In this document: positions 22,224 to 33,470 of the stretch, one piece after another
Position numbering within the stretch: the first letter of the stretch is position 1
Layout: each line of letters begins with the position of its first letter
Source of the DNA: Lutjanus erythropterus
Lineage: Eukaryota > Chordata > Actinopteri > Lutjaniformes > Lutjanidae
Length of the DNA stretch: 64,000 bases
NCBI GenBank assembly: GCA_020091685.1
Contig: CM034606.1
Coordinates: 18,430,695 to 18,494,694, forward strand
Direction: 5' to 3'
Program-made: the position numbers and the translations under genes
The notes under the pieces: model-generated
Seen by the model: the letters and a program-made list of their open reading frames with translations, nothing else
The model's database searches: none
Told to the model about the DNA's origin: nothing

Positions 22224-22500
22224 AACAACCACCATAGCTGTTGAAACTCTATCTAACATGACTCAGGCAGACGTAATGTTAACAGATGTGGTAAAAGGTA
22301 CGTTTAGTCATGTTTGCTTCTGCCCTCACTCTCTGATGTATCCACTGTATTCAGTGTTTTTTCTGGAAGTTACAGCAATAAGCTTTTGCCAGTGGGAAAT
22401 GCACTGTTACCTTGAATAAATTACAGATCTCTCTGGGTTTGACCATTGTTGAAAACGAGACTATTCAACGCAGAAATGTTACATATTATAGCTTTAAACA
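22224..22500 (-). repeat. Interspersed repeat, 'ATAATATGTAACATTT' family (copy 2)
   Basis: The complement of 22224-22500 starts TTTAAAGCTATAATATGTAA and continues with blocks matching 11577-11960 in order. It is shorter than copy 1 and truncated at its far end. Confidence 0.65.
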
Positions 22501-22504
22501 GCGA

Positions 22505-24245
22505 CAAAACACATTCAATGCAAATAAAAGTTTTGCATATTCAGCATTTGGTTAGTCAAATCAAATTACCCTCACAAAAACCACAAGGGGAGCACTTACT
22601 TACAATGTTCATCTTCTATTTTCAGTGACAATAATGAGGAATAAAAACTCCATTATCCATAAATCATTATTAAAAGACTATAAGTCACCATTAACATAAC
22701 TGGCAACCTCAGAGGAATAACTTACTTTGATATTCACAATAAATATCTCAAAGTCTGCCACATTATGATTTTGATTCAATTCAATTCAAGCATCTGTGAT
22801 CATTGCCCATTTAACACAGTTAACAGTTACAGAAGAAGCGCCTGCCCCTTTCTTTACTGATTTTGGCCATAAAAGAAAACAACCACACATAAACAGTTGT
22901 AAATTATTGAAACCATTCATGTGGAGTAAAGTTGACCTTAAAATTGAGACTCTTAACTACCACATTCAGAGCATATACTGTAACTATTCTACGAAATACT
23001 TTTTTTGAAAACAGAACATATTAAACCCACAAATATCCTTCTAAAGTCAGTATTCTCACAAAGGGAATTGACTTAGTACAAGAAGAGCTTGGTGGCTGTT
23101 AACAACTCATGTTCAGAACAGCCATTGTTTCCGTGCTGCAAATATTTTAGAGCAGGTACACATGAAAGACTGAAAACCTTTAACTGGTAAAAAAAAAAAA
23201 TCTGGTTGCCTTGACACCTGCAGTCACATTCAAGTGGAAACTGCAGTGAGCTTGATGTACAATCGCAAACAGTCCCAGTGTCTCTGGCCATTCTGCTTTT
23301 TCATGAACTCCCTCCAGGATCAGCAAATACTAAATAGATCTCAAGAATCTGTGTTTGAGGATGACTCACTATGACCAGCATGTTGGGAAGCAACAGGACC
23401 ATTGAAAACCAGGGGAGCATGAGTCAGCGTGGCAAGGATGAAAGTACTTTACAGCATATGTCATGACAAAAGTATTTTTATCTTTAAAAACTTTGAAGGG
23501 GTTGTGATACCATAGGCATTTCCCTGGGGGACACAGGAGACACATCCTTCTCAATGTTCAGAATATTTGCATTTGTCCACCCCAGTAAAACCATGAAAAT
23601 AGCAGAGGACTTTTCTTCTGACAAACTGCTAGAACACGACACGTCTGTTTCTGTTTTGTTGTTGGTGCATAAAAATTCACCAGAATGTGAAAAAAAATTC
23701 CTGGAGGATTCTCCCAGACCACCCTCCTAACACATGCTCCACTCCCATGTTGAAATGAAACCTTTGTGTGATACCAAGAGACACATATCAGATAAAAATA
23801 CTTACAAGATAGAATGATCGATCATATAGATGAATTGCTTACTTTTAACATACTGGCTGCATCTTTATATGAATGAGAAAGCAGGAAAGAAATGAATGAA
23901 GATGAATTACTCACACATCAGCAGAAAAGACACCACAAGACATAATATTTAACATGCAACACTGCAACAAATCCTCGCTCGAAAACATGCCCATGCCTAA
24001 GCATTCTGAGTTGGAGTGCAGCAATCGATTGGCTTAAAAGGTTATGCGAATCAATACAAAGTTGTTTTGGGCACCAGCGCTATTATATTAATGTCATCCT
24101 GAGAAATAGGCTCGAGCTTAGGTGGCTTGTCTGCCAGCCTGTTTTCCTTTTTAACTCCAGTCACAAGATCCTTGTTACAATGCAAAGAGGGATACTGAAA
24201 GCTGTTTTAAATGCTTGGTTATGAGTGGTAATTTGAATGGGAATT
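22505..24245. other. Non-coding, no gene seen
   Basis: AT-rich sequence without recognisable exons. 23190-23201 is an A-run. Some of it is probably old repeat, but no family or ends could be assigned. Confidence 0.35.
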
Positions 24246-24249
24246 TCAC

Positions 24250-24385
24250 TTTTTTTAAGATTATTTATTTGGTTTTTGCCTTTATTTTAGAGGGAGGGAG
24301 TTGAACCAGTGGCCACTGCAGAGGACTGGTAGCCTCAGTACATGGGGCATATGCTCTACCGACTGAGGCTTTAGAGGCACCTGGG
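24250..24385 (-). repeat. tRNA-derived SINE
   Basis: On the minus strand AGCCTCAGTCGGTAGAGCAT (about 24350-24369) is a tRNA A box. About 40 nt further is GGTTCAACTCC (about 24299-24309), a B box, followed by a T/A-rich tail to about 24250. This is the pol III promoter and body of a tRNA-derived SINE. A second copy in the other orientation is at 58765-58930. Confidence 0.7.
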
Positions 24386-24389
24386 AATT

Positions 24390-24955
24390 TCACATTTTTA
24401 AAATATATTTTGTGTGTTAAAGCAGAGACTCTCACGCTGGGGTCTGGGATCCCCAAGAGACTTGCAAGATAATTTCTGGGAGTCACCAGATGTTGTTGAA
24501 AAAATATCTATTGTGGCAAGCAGCACAGAACAACAGCCAGGAAGCAGCTCTCAGTAACATCATTGTCCGTACCTTACTGACATTCAACATAAGGGACATG
24601 CACTCAAAAATATGCAAAATACAGCCAGCTACCAGAAAAACAGCCCCTCACTGATGGTTAAAACTAGAAACCAGCACAAAAATGACAATTAGCAACATAA
24701 ACCACCATGTTCTGCAAAAGGAACATTTGCACCACTGCAACATAAAATAGCAAACTTAAAAGACTAGCAGCATGACAGGAAATGAAGCTGTATTTTAGAC
24801 TGGGTAATGGTTTTTAAATTATATTACCTGTAACAGTGACATAATTTGCCATAGAATTTATTTGTGAGGGTCAAAGCAATGGTCTTCAGGTTTGAGTGTC
24901 TTGAACAGATGAGGGGCTCAAAATCACCAACCTGATTATTCTGGGAGGATGCAAC
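24390..24955. other. Non-coding, repeat-like
   Basis: The start (GAGACTCTCACGCTGGGGTC near 24425) resembles teleost elements ending in 'GGTTCTCAA...', and a complementary-looking GGTTAAGAACCAC lies at 25697-25709. This hints at an outer element interrupted by the hAT copy, but the match is weak. Confidence 0.3.
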
Positions 24956-24956
24956 T

Positions 24957-25640
24957 AGGGATGTTGGCTGGTCAATTAAACATCGCAGTCTCCACCAGAA
25001 ATACTGGCTGGTTCATCTAACTATGAGTATTTTGTTCATGTACAATGCCATAAAGCTGTTGCCCCTAAGATGTTACACAGCTGCCTGCCACTAGTGGGGG
25101 CTGCAGCCCTCCTTTCTCCTTGCTAATGCCTATTTGCATGTTGATATCAGCAATGTGGGACAGATGACAGCTTGTAAATGGATTGGTTTGGGAGCATTTT
25201 GGTCGAGAAAATGAAAATAAGATTGTTTGCAGGTTGTGTCAGAATGAACTGGCATATAACCACTCGACAGGAGCAATGCATAACCACATTCAGCACAGGC
25301 ATGAGACGTTAACCTGCAAGGAAAGCGGGCCGCTGGTGCTAAAGTACTGTTATCCACACTGTGTGGCAACGTATTCAGTGAGTTGTTGTCATGTACTGTA
25401 GGATAAGGTGCAGTATTCATCTTACATGGCGCAAAGTGCCACACATTTCAGGTGCATTTATGATATGATTTGGTATTTGAAGATTGATAACAAAGTCTTC
25501 AAATGGCTCTTAATACATGCTATATTTTTTTCAGACACTGTTTCACATTATCAATTAATAAACTGTGCTCAGGTTTAACTGTTTTCTGAGTGTATATCTT
25601 ACCTTTAGGTGATCGATTAGTCTAAATTATATTGAATTTG
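24957..25640 (+). mobile_element. hAT element relic containing a BED-finger remnant
   Basis: The left end (AGGGATGTTGGCTGGTCAAT, then CACCAGAAATACTGGCTGG) matches, in reverse, 42285-42405, which carries AATTAGTCAACTACATG and CACCAGAAATACTAGTTGG on its minus strand. This defines a hAT family. A BED zinc finger lies at 25170-25345. The right end near 25610-25640 (GATCGATTAGTCTAAATT) may be the other terminus. The rest of the transposase is missing. Confidence 0.55.
25170..25345 (+). pseudogene. BED-type zinc finger fragment (hAT transposase N-terminus)
   Basis: The frame 25183-25401 reads V-W-E-H-F at codons 2-6, then V-C-R-L-C (15-19), and M-H-N-H-I-Q-H-R-H (32-40). This order (aromatic WxxF, C-x2-C, then H-x(n)-H) is the BED finger found at the start of hAT transposases and ZBED proteins. 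An in-frame stop lies just upstream of the frame and no dimerisation/DDE region follows. A domesticated exon is conceivable but lacks splice support. Confidence 0.7.
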
Positions 25641-25649
25641 TTTAATCAA

Positions 25650-26250
25650 CAGGGAAATTAGTTGCCAAAAACATTCCTGGTCACAACTCCAAAAGGTTAA
25701 GAACCACTTTGTTAAATGATAATTACTGACTGTATTTACTGTTCAGTACTGAAAAAAATCACCTCTTTCCCCTTTCCAGCCTCTCACCGGCCTTGCAGAC
25801 TGCAACGTATGTATGCATGGAACAGGATAAGCTGAATTAATAATGCTCTAACTCCTCATGAGAGCTGCTCTGTGACTAGCGAGGTAGCTAGTTGTGCAGT
25901 CAAGGATGACACAGAGGTTGAAGTGGTCACACATTCACTCAGCACTCTCCCTATATCCCTCTGGCACATGTTCCTCCCAAGGTCAGATACTGCATTGCAT
26001 AATAACATTTGGGGGGGAAAAAAAAGCTCACACATACACATGCATGCAGACACGCAAACCGTGCAACAATGAGGGGAGGAAGAACTAAAAATAGCGCTAT
26101 CACTGCAGCCATCACCCCAAGCGTCGGACCACCACTCCTCACTTCACATCTCATAACTGATGAGTCCTGCTTCAGATGCAGCCAAGAGTTCCTGAACTGA
26201 GTGTTGACCTCAAGTTACACATGCTTTAGTGAGCATAAACAAACATGAAG
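25650..26250. other. Non-coding, no gene seen
   Basis: Mixed unique sequence. Several overlapping open frames around 25860-26200 arise from one short stretch and do not show splice signals. Confidence 0.3.
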
Positions 26251-26609
26251 GTGCTTAAGTGCGTCGTACATGTTCCTTTTTTCTACCAATGGCGTGGAAA
26301 CAACCTATGACACCCACGTGTTAAAGCACAAACTCTCCTCACCCACCTTCCGCTGCCTTTTCTCTCCCTCCTTCCCCCACTTGTATCATCCCCCTCTTCT
26401 CCACCTCCTTCCTATGGCCTCAGGGAGCTGTTAGCTATCTGGATGCTGGCGCTCTATTGTGAGCACTCATTGATTGCCTCTGTGCTCCCCACAGCCGGTC
26501 GGGCCAGTCAGCATGGGGCCCCGGCTGTCTGCCTTATCTGCCACTGCTCAGTCGACATACACTGCGAAAAAACAGGAGAGAAGCAGAGGGAACGATTGAA
26601 AAAGAGAGA

Positions 26610-26610
<1 letters not shown>

Positions 26611-26643
<33 letters not shown>
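26611..26643. repeat. (CA)n microsatellite
   Basis: About 16 CA units, directly upstream of a TATA-like sequence. Confidence 0.95.
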
Positions 26644-26646
<3 letters not shown>

Positions 26647-26650
26647 CATT

Positions 26651-26660
26651 TATAAAAGGC
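26651..26660 (+). promoter_or_regulatory. TATA-box-like sequence
   Basis: TATAAAAGGC matches a strong TATA box. It follows a CA repeat and precedes a pyrimidine-rich leader. An ATG at 26754 gives only a 12-codon frame. An AG preceded by CTTTTCTCTGC at 26819-26820 could be a splice acceptor. No gene is recognisable, so this may be coincidence. Confidence 0.25.
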
Positions 26661-26699
26661 TGTCCGAGCTTCCAAGAGCCAGCAGTCACATCATCTGTT

Positions 26700-27025
26700 T
26701 TCTGTCCCCTCTCCCTCTCAGCTCCTTGTTCTTCTCGCAGCCTGAGACAATCAATGGTGTACTCAACCAGACTTCTTCTTGTCTTGTTTTAAAATAGTGC
26801 TCTTCTGCCTTTTCTCTGCAGGAGATGATCCATTTACTGCCCCACGTCTTCTCTACTCGTCCTGAACATTAACCCTTGTTTCCCCTCATCTTATTTCAGT
26901 CACCCGGTGAATCAGCTGCATCATTTCGCACACAAAAATATAGCATATTCAACACTGGGTTCAACCCACATTTAACCATTCCTAACAGACTATTGATCAC
27001 GTGATTGTAGGGGGTTGTTGCCTTA
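26700..27025. other. Non-coding, pyrimidine-rich then unique
   Basis: C/T-rich to 26880, then ordinary sequence. Contains the short palindrome GGGTTCAACCC near 26957. No exon can be supported. Confidence 0.3.
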
Positions 27026-27029
27026 AACA

Positions 27030-27270
27030 CAAGGTCGGAGCTGAAATGATTTGTTGATTATGCAATTGGTCGATCAAAAGAAACTGAATTAAAAACAAAA
27101 TTGCTAATTTGCTAAATTGTTTCAGTCATTTATCGAGCCCAAATATTACCAGTGGTCAGACAAAACAAGCAATTTGAGGATGAAAACTCAGACTTTGAAT
27201 AACTGTGATCAGTGTTTGTCTCTATTTTCTGAAATTTCAGACAGAGATAAATAAAAAAGAACCTAGGGAT
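27030..27270 (+). repeat. Interspersed repeat, 'AAAACAAGCAATTTGA' family
   Basis: The blocks TTTCAGTCATTTATCGAGC (27119) and CAAAACAAGCAATTTGAGG (27161) belong to a very common teleost repeat with AATCGATTAATC-type ends. Another decayed copy is at 32595-32800, and minus-oriented copies are at 34725-34905 and 35485-35640. Confidence 0.65.
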
Positions 27271-27279
27271 AAATTCATG

Positions 27280-29390
27280 AAGTAACTGCTGCTCAAGGCT
27301 GAAGGTTTCCAACTATGGTTTCTTACACATCACAGCTAAAACACACAATTATCTCTATTGGAGACCCTGAATTAGGATTTAGAGATGGATGGATACCAAA
27401 TTTTTTTTTTTATTTGATACAATATCTATATTTTTCATTACAATTTTAGTGATACTGATTCTGCTGATTTTTAAATCGGTAAGTAATTTCTCTAAATAAT
27501 TGTGCTTTTTAGGGGAAAAAAGGAAAGTCACTTGACACATTCCTGTCATCACAAACACATTTTACATTACGACATGATAAGAATAACGATATGAAAAACT
27601 ATCTTCTTATTTGTGTTCAGTCCCCTGCTTGTGTTATCTTTAAGTGTCGCCAGAGATGATTGTGGACATTTTAGACAATGCTTATGATTTCATCAGAGAC
27701 GGCTCTCTGCTCCGTGAAGAATACGTGCCAAGTCCATTTTTGACGGATGCTGTGTCAAGCTGCACAGAGCAGATCAAGCAGTCAGGAAGTCAGACACAGG
27801 AACAGCAGAGAGAAATACAGTCAATTTTCCAAATAAAAGTCCCTGTGCAGACTTTGGGTCACAAAAACAGACAAAAAGGAGACAACTTCAGAACGTAGCC
27901 TTGTTCACCGTGGTAGAATCTCAAAAATCAAGGAAAAATTCCCAAATCAGGGGTGTTGAACTCTATTTCATCCTCGGCCACATCAGAATTATCGCTGCGC
28001 TCCAAGGACTGATCGTATGAATGATGTGATGAAACGATGGCCTTTTACTTGGCTGCTCCTGGAAAGAGATGTGATTTTGACACACTTTGTAGCGTATACT
28101 GACATCTAACCGACACCTTCAGTGCCCAGATAACAAAATTGGGATGCATTCTGGGACATGTAGTTTATGGGCAGTGTAACGCAGCATAGAGTTATACTGT
28201 GCAAATTATATTGTTTGCAAGCTGTCAGACCTTTAAAGGAGCTCACTGGAGAACTGTTCAGATTACACACTTTGTATTGACGACCAGGTGTAACTATCTT
28301 TTTGGTCAGTTAATGAAAGGCTCATGCATTGACTCACCCTATGCAATCATGTTAAACAGTTTTTATGACCTCTATGAATTTATGGTGGAAGTGGCTTTAA
28401 ATTGCTGCTAATCTGCTAGACTGGGGTTATGATTATTACTTTTATCATTTTACTAAGGTTATCACATGGCACTGGTGTGGTTACCATAGTAATCTTTGTT
28501 CACACCTTTATATAAGCAATAGTGCTTTTAAAAAATCTAGTCAGAAGCAGTGTCACTAACCAATGTCAAAAAACTCATTTACAGCAACGTGAAACAGTGT
28601 GAAAGAGGTATCAGTCAGTCACTCTGTGCTCGTGATGACAGAACTTATTTATTAGTATTTCAGTGTCGTGTTGTCAGCGGCAGGAGCCTTGCGGTGGCGA
28701 CAGCGGGGTGGCACTGTAAACAACCATCACACCTCTCTGTGAACGGGAGAGCTGATGTCAGCACAACTGAAAGTCTCCCTCCATCATGTAGCTACATGAA
28801 GCCACAGCGGCATCCATCACTCCCCCTGCTGCCTCTACAGAGAGGAGCCTTGTCACCAGCACAAAGCCTACAGCAAGGTGGCTGAGAGAAACGTACATCA
28901 TTTGAACGCGAGTTGGAGGCCAAGTCGGGCCTTGATCGTCACTAATGTTCTACGCTCTAAACAGTTTTCATATGCTGATTTAATACACTCCAACACAATG
29001 CAATATGTATTAACCTTGTCGGAGCGTGCTTCATTGATAGTTTTCTTTGTTCTCCTTTGATGCATTCATTCAGCCCTTTGAACAACTGCTCGTATGAAAT
29101 TATACACAGAGCCAAGTCAAGCTGGAGTCACCCCACCTATAATCCATCCATCTTGTTGGCAGCCATCTGGCCATATTATTTTGTAGAGGCTGAGGCGCAC
29201 GCCTCGCTATGAAAGCAAGGACTTCTGACGACAAGGCATTGTTTGAACTGGAGGGTGACCTGACCGACTGCGGGCCCCCTGATACCCGTAACAGGCTTGT
29301 CACCTTAAGTTGGTATTAAACAAAAACTTGATGGATGATCCAGAACATATGATTTTATGATAAGACCGAGGACTAACTGGCCACAGCCTA
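27280..29390. other. Non-coding, no gene seen
   Basis: 27380-27500 resembles the edge of an old element. 28660-28960 is GC-richer with several CpGs but no splice-flanked frame. The 84-codon frame at 27644-27898 and the 111-codon frame at 28550-28885 show no domain I recognise. Confidence 0.3.
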
Positions 29391-29394
29391 CAAT

Positions 29395-30842
29395 ACACTG
29401 TAAAAATAAATTATTTGTTCTGACTTTGAAAAGTTAGGTACTAGGCTGCCTTTAAGTTGACTGAATTTGAAAAGACAAGTTGAGGTATTTTGTAATGATT
29501 CAAATCAAATAAACTTTTCTAGTTAAAGAAACTTGATGTCAATTCATTTGTATGTGAGAAAAGATGTCCAATAGGCTTAAGATATTACGCTGAACCAACA
29601 ACTGTTCAGTCACGACGACAAACATTTATAAAATCTGACATTTAATATAAACAGTGCTGGGGAACGTGATGCTTAAAAGTAACTTGTTACATTACATTAA
29701 AACTGCCATTAAAAAATAATCTGTTATGTCAGAGCATTACCTACTGAGAAAAGTATGCAAACTGTAAAAGTGCACATGCTTTTCAAATCACCCAGACTCA
29801 CCCAGCCAATGTTCCCTCTTGCTAGTTTATTCTTTTATGCAGGAGAAGATTTGAAAACATGTGTCAGATAGTTAGTTCCTCTAATGAAACTTCCAAAGAC
29901 GAAGAGCCTGTACAGTCTGGATGGTGCTGGCGCATCGGCTGGAAGAAAGATTTTATCATGGGGAATTTGTTCCATGATCAACTCTGCGATTTCTGTGTCA
30001 GTGCTCTCTGTCTCAAATGAAAAAACTCGTTGAGGCTCCTCTGGTGACAGGTGCAGGCAGTGCTACTTCTTGCAGTGGGAAAAATGTGGTAAAATTGTGA
30101 CAATAATGGATAGCCTGTTCGAAGGCAGAGTACTTGAATTACAAATTGGGTTATGTTGCTTGCTACAACAAAAAGTCATCTAAGTACCCTGAACACTGAC
30201 TATAATTGTTTGGGAACAGCTGATATACAGTATGTTTTCTTCAAACTATAAAAAAACTTAACTTTCGCACAATGTAGTCTGGGAATATGTTTTAAAAAGT
30301 GTTTTAAAATATTTATGTGGTGCACATGTTTTAAAATAAATATGTTTAAACCAAAATGCCCCCTTTATTTTACCAAACTTTTTTCCAAGTAATTTTTAAT
30401 AATTCAGAAGCGCAATTTACAGCTTATATTACTGTATAGTTATCAAACAACATGAGAAAGTTATATGTCATACACTACATACAAGTGTTGAGAAAAACTA
30501 ACTATTTCTTGCTAAGAATCGTTAAATATTAACTCCAGAAAGAGTTGATAATTACTCTAAGTTAGTGTTAAGGTACAAACTCTCCAAAAACAGTTAAATT
30601 AACAGTCTGTGGTGGGGACCCACAAAAGTGTGGAAATCAGTTCTGACAGAAACTCAAGATAATGAGTTTATTGACCTCTTGATGAATTCATATTTATGAG
30701 TTCTGAAGAGTGAGTCAAATAGAATGAGTAGTAATTTTTAAAGTTTAATAAGTGTGAATGAATGAAACTTGTATTTATGTTGAGGTAATGAGAAAAGATT
30801 AGTTGATTCCACTAAATTTCTGAATGTCTTTTTACAGTGTTG
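29395..30842. mobile_element. Possible DNA element(s) with ACACTGTAAAAA / TTTTTACAGTGT ends
   Basis: ACACTGTAAAAATAA at 29395 and TTTTTACAGTGTTGG near 30830-30844 are complementary ends typical of a teleost MITE class. The 1.45-kb spacing is long for a MITE and the interior includes another element's start (GTGCTGGGGAACGTGATGC near 29656 with AAGTAACTTGTTACATTAC following). Either one element was enlarged by nesting, or two solo elements face each other. Confidence 0.45.
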
Positions 30843-31139
30843 GTTTATCATTTGTTGATCCAAAGCTCTGGGAGAACAGTAATGGAGGAAAATATACTTG
30901 CTGTCGCCTATTAAATTAAAAAAAAAAAAAGAGGGGCTCAACTAGTCTGACAGGAAGAAGCCCTGAGGATTTTAAGAAAAACCCTGCATAAAGGATATGT
31001 CTTATGTGAATCACAGTGTCAATATCAATATGGCTGTTGTAGCGTGGCAGATGAGAAACATCAATAACTGAACCAGTGTCAGAACAAAGACACGGGTCAT
31101 CTCGACGAGCCATTTCCAGAGGAAAAAAATCAGATCATG

Positions 31140-31665
31140 AGTTCACAGCTACAGTGTTGTTGTGACATTGACCGCTCACCCAATCTCCATCTAAGAAACA
31201 GCCCCCCTCCTCGAAATAAAAATGAGTGACTGCCAGAGCCGCTGATGTCACTGGCCGCATTTGTCCCCCATCAGTGCGGATAGCTGCTTCAACCAGGGGG
31301 CTGGGGTGTCCTTGAGACACTGCTGCGATAGAGACACCCACCCCCACTCACCCACCAACCCCCTCACTCCACTGCTGATACCCTGTTCAGGCCCTCCTCA
31401 CTGCATCAGAAGTGTCAGGAGCCCTGCAGGCAGGAAGCTAAAAAGGATGGCAGCCCCTTCCTTCCCTTCAAAGAGGAGGGGAGCTGCTGCTGCTGCTGCT
31501 GACAGGAATTTGACCCCTGCTCTGATGACATTATGTGAAGGGAAATTGTGAATTACCTCTGAGCAGAGCTAATCTTGTCACCTTTATTGATGATCTTGTA
31601 TCTAAATTTATCAGCCAGAGGAAATAAGGTGTTTGTAAAGTGCACACACACAGGCCTACTTTTTT
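31140..31665. other. Candidate conserved non-coding block
   Basis: Unique, GC-balanced sequence with a (CTG)5-like run near 31484-31501 and GATA-type sites (TGATGATCTTG near 31590, TTTATCAGCC near 31608). The open frames here have no splice signals. Confidence 0.3.
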
Positions 31666-31705
31666 TATGATGGTTTATTTGCAGTGACTGATCTGCCACC
31701 CCATT

Positions 31706-31760
31706 GTTTTTTTTGTTTTTTTGTTTTTTTTAATAAAAAATAAATAAATAAATAAATAAA
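31706..31760. repeat. T-rich then (AAAT)n low-complexity tract
   Basis: T-runs broken by G, followed by about six TAAA/AAAT units to 31760. Confidence 0.85.
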
Positions 31761-31859
31761 AACAGTGAAGAAATCCTGTGTGCAGGCACAGCATGAGGAG
31801 TGAGTGATTCTATCTGATGCACTGCGAGCTGAGCGGCCCTCCCTCTGGGCAGTTCAGCC

Positions 31860-32130
31860 TTGCCTGACTAGGAAGAGAGGAGGGAAGAGCTTGTGTGCTG
31901 CCGTGCGTGCGTGTGTATGTGCCCTGACGTCCGTGTGTGTGCGTGTCGGGAGGGGAGACATTGTTCCTTGACGTCACCGCTCAGCCCAGCCTGCCGCTGC
32001 TCTCAAACACGTCTTTGTTATTCCGAGGCTTCCACCGGAGACCGGCCATCCGCAAAACACGGAGTCCCTCCTGCGGAGCTGCTGGAGCGGGCCGCAGGTT
32101 GCAAAGGTTCACACCGATCACAGTCAATGG
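31860..32130. promoter_or_regulatory. GC-rich, CpG-bearing patch with CRE palindrome
   Basis: CpG frequency rises here relative to the AT-rich surroundings. A full cAMP-response element, TGACGTCA, is at 31969-31976, with a second TGACGT at 31925-31930. These are the binding sequence of CREB/ATF factors. The patch ends at a long CA repeat. It may be part of a promoter or enhancer with the CpG island 1.4 kb further on. No donor-flanked exon was recognised. Confidence 0.4.
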
Positions 32131-32137
32131 GTCAAAA

Positions 32138-32141
32138 ACAC

Positions 32142-32221
<80 letters not shown>
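32138..32221. repeat. Long (CA)n microsatellite
   Basis: About 42 nearly uninterrupted CA units, the longest dinucleotide repeat of the window. Frames of alternating Thr/His or Val/Cys codons through it are artefacts. Likely polymorphic. Confidence 0.98.
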
Positions 32222-32223
<2 letters not shown>

Positions 32224-32395
32224 GATATTTGGCAATGAAGAGTTAAACAAGTCAGGGTGACTTTTATAGTTTAATATTGCAACATAATACAAACAGTATT
32301 CCTATAAATGGAATGTATATATTATTACATTATTTATAAGATTATATAATATCAGTCTTAGTTAGCTTATTGAGTTACTTGTTATCAATGAAATA

Positions 32396-32423
32396 TTATT
32401 GTTGTTGTTATTATTATTATTAC

Positions 32424-32463
<40 letters not shown>

Positions 32464-32476
32464 GTTGTTGTTGTTG
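32396..32476. repeat. (ATT)n microsatellite with (GTT)n flanks
   Basis: About 20 ATT units flanked by GTT units on both sides. Confidence 0.95.
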
Positions 32477-32594
32477 GTTAAAACTTCTTAAAATTTATCT
32501 GTGGTTCTACATTTTCTGTCCCTGAATGGGAGCATAAGAGAGCAATTTCAATATTTCAATTTAAAGTATTTCTGATAACTATTATTATCATTTA

Positions 32595-32800
32595 GACAGA
32601 AAAAATAGCCAGCATCAGTTCTGATAATTGATTAAATCATTAAATCATTTTTCAAACCACAAATAACAAACACCGACAGCTTCCAGCTTCTCAAATGTAA
32701 AGATTTTGTGATTTTCTTTGCCATACAGGATATTAAATTGAATATATTTGGGTTTTAGAAGTGTTTCAATAGCATTTTCACTGTTTTCAGACATTTTCTA
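32595..32800 (+). repeat. Interspersed repeat, 'AAAACAAGCAATTTGA' family (decayed copy)
   Basis: The blocks CTTCCAGCTTCTCAAATGTA (32681) and ATATTTGGGTTTTAGAAGTG (32745) plus TTTTCAGACATTTTCTAAC follow the order of this family. The region with AAAACAAGC is missing from this copy. Confidence 0.6.
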
Positions 32801-32809
32801 ACAACATTA

Positions 32810-33117
32810 TTGTTGTTATTGTTAGTATAATGGAAAAAAAAGTTTTTGTCTTTAAAGGTATCTTTATTTTATTTTATTCTGGAGACTCCTGTCTATGTGG
32901 ATGCTCATGATTCCATTATTATTGATATATTTTGTTTTTTTGTGAAGCTGTTAATAGTTATTTTATTATTATAATTATTGTTTTTATATTATTATTTCTT
33001 ATAATGATTATAATAATTAATTATATAATAATTATTATTATTTCATAACAACTGTGTAATTCTAAGTTATGTAGTATAAACATAGTTCAAAATTGAATAA
33101 ATAAAAAATGCATGCCA

Positions 33118-33167
<50 letters not shown>

Positions 33168-33470
33168 TTGTTGTTAGAGAGCAGTAGTAGTCGTAGTAGG
33201 AGCAACAGCTCATTAGAATTATTAGATTTATTATCATCATTAGTTGTATTATAGTATCGTTGTTGTTTTGTTGTTGTAGTTAATGGTATTATTATTAGGC
33301 TATTTCCGTTTATCTGTATTCTAAACACATTTTCCCAAGTGTTAGTTTATTTTAGTTTATTTTTTAAACTAATAGCTAAAATCCTCACTGATAAAATGAG
33401 CTATTGTTGAATTAAGTACTGGTTTGATTACAGCAGGCAGTATTGAAGCAACAGCGCTGTAATGATACAG
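32810..33470. repeat. AT-rich stretch with (ATT)n microsatellite at 33119-33167
   Basis: Mostly TTATTATT-type low-complexity DNA. The pure part is about 16 ATT units at 33119-33167. The Asn-rich minus-strand frame (33062-33328) is a direct translation of this repeat. Confidence 0.85.

Noticed and set aside
31893..32292. Open frames of 103-117 codons on both strands around the CA repeat
   Set aside because: They are translations of (CA)n into Thr/His or Val/Cys runs. No splice or promoter support.
33062..33328. Asn-rich 88-codon minus-strand frame
   Set aside because: Direct product of the (ATT)n microsatellite.
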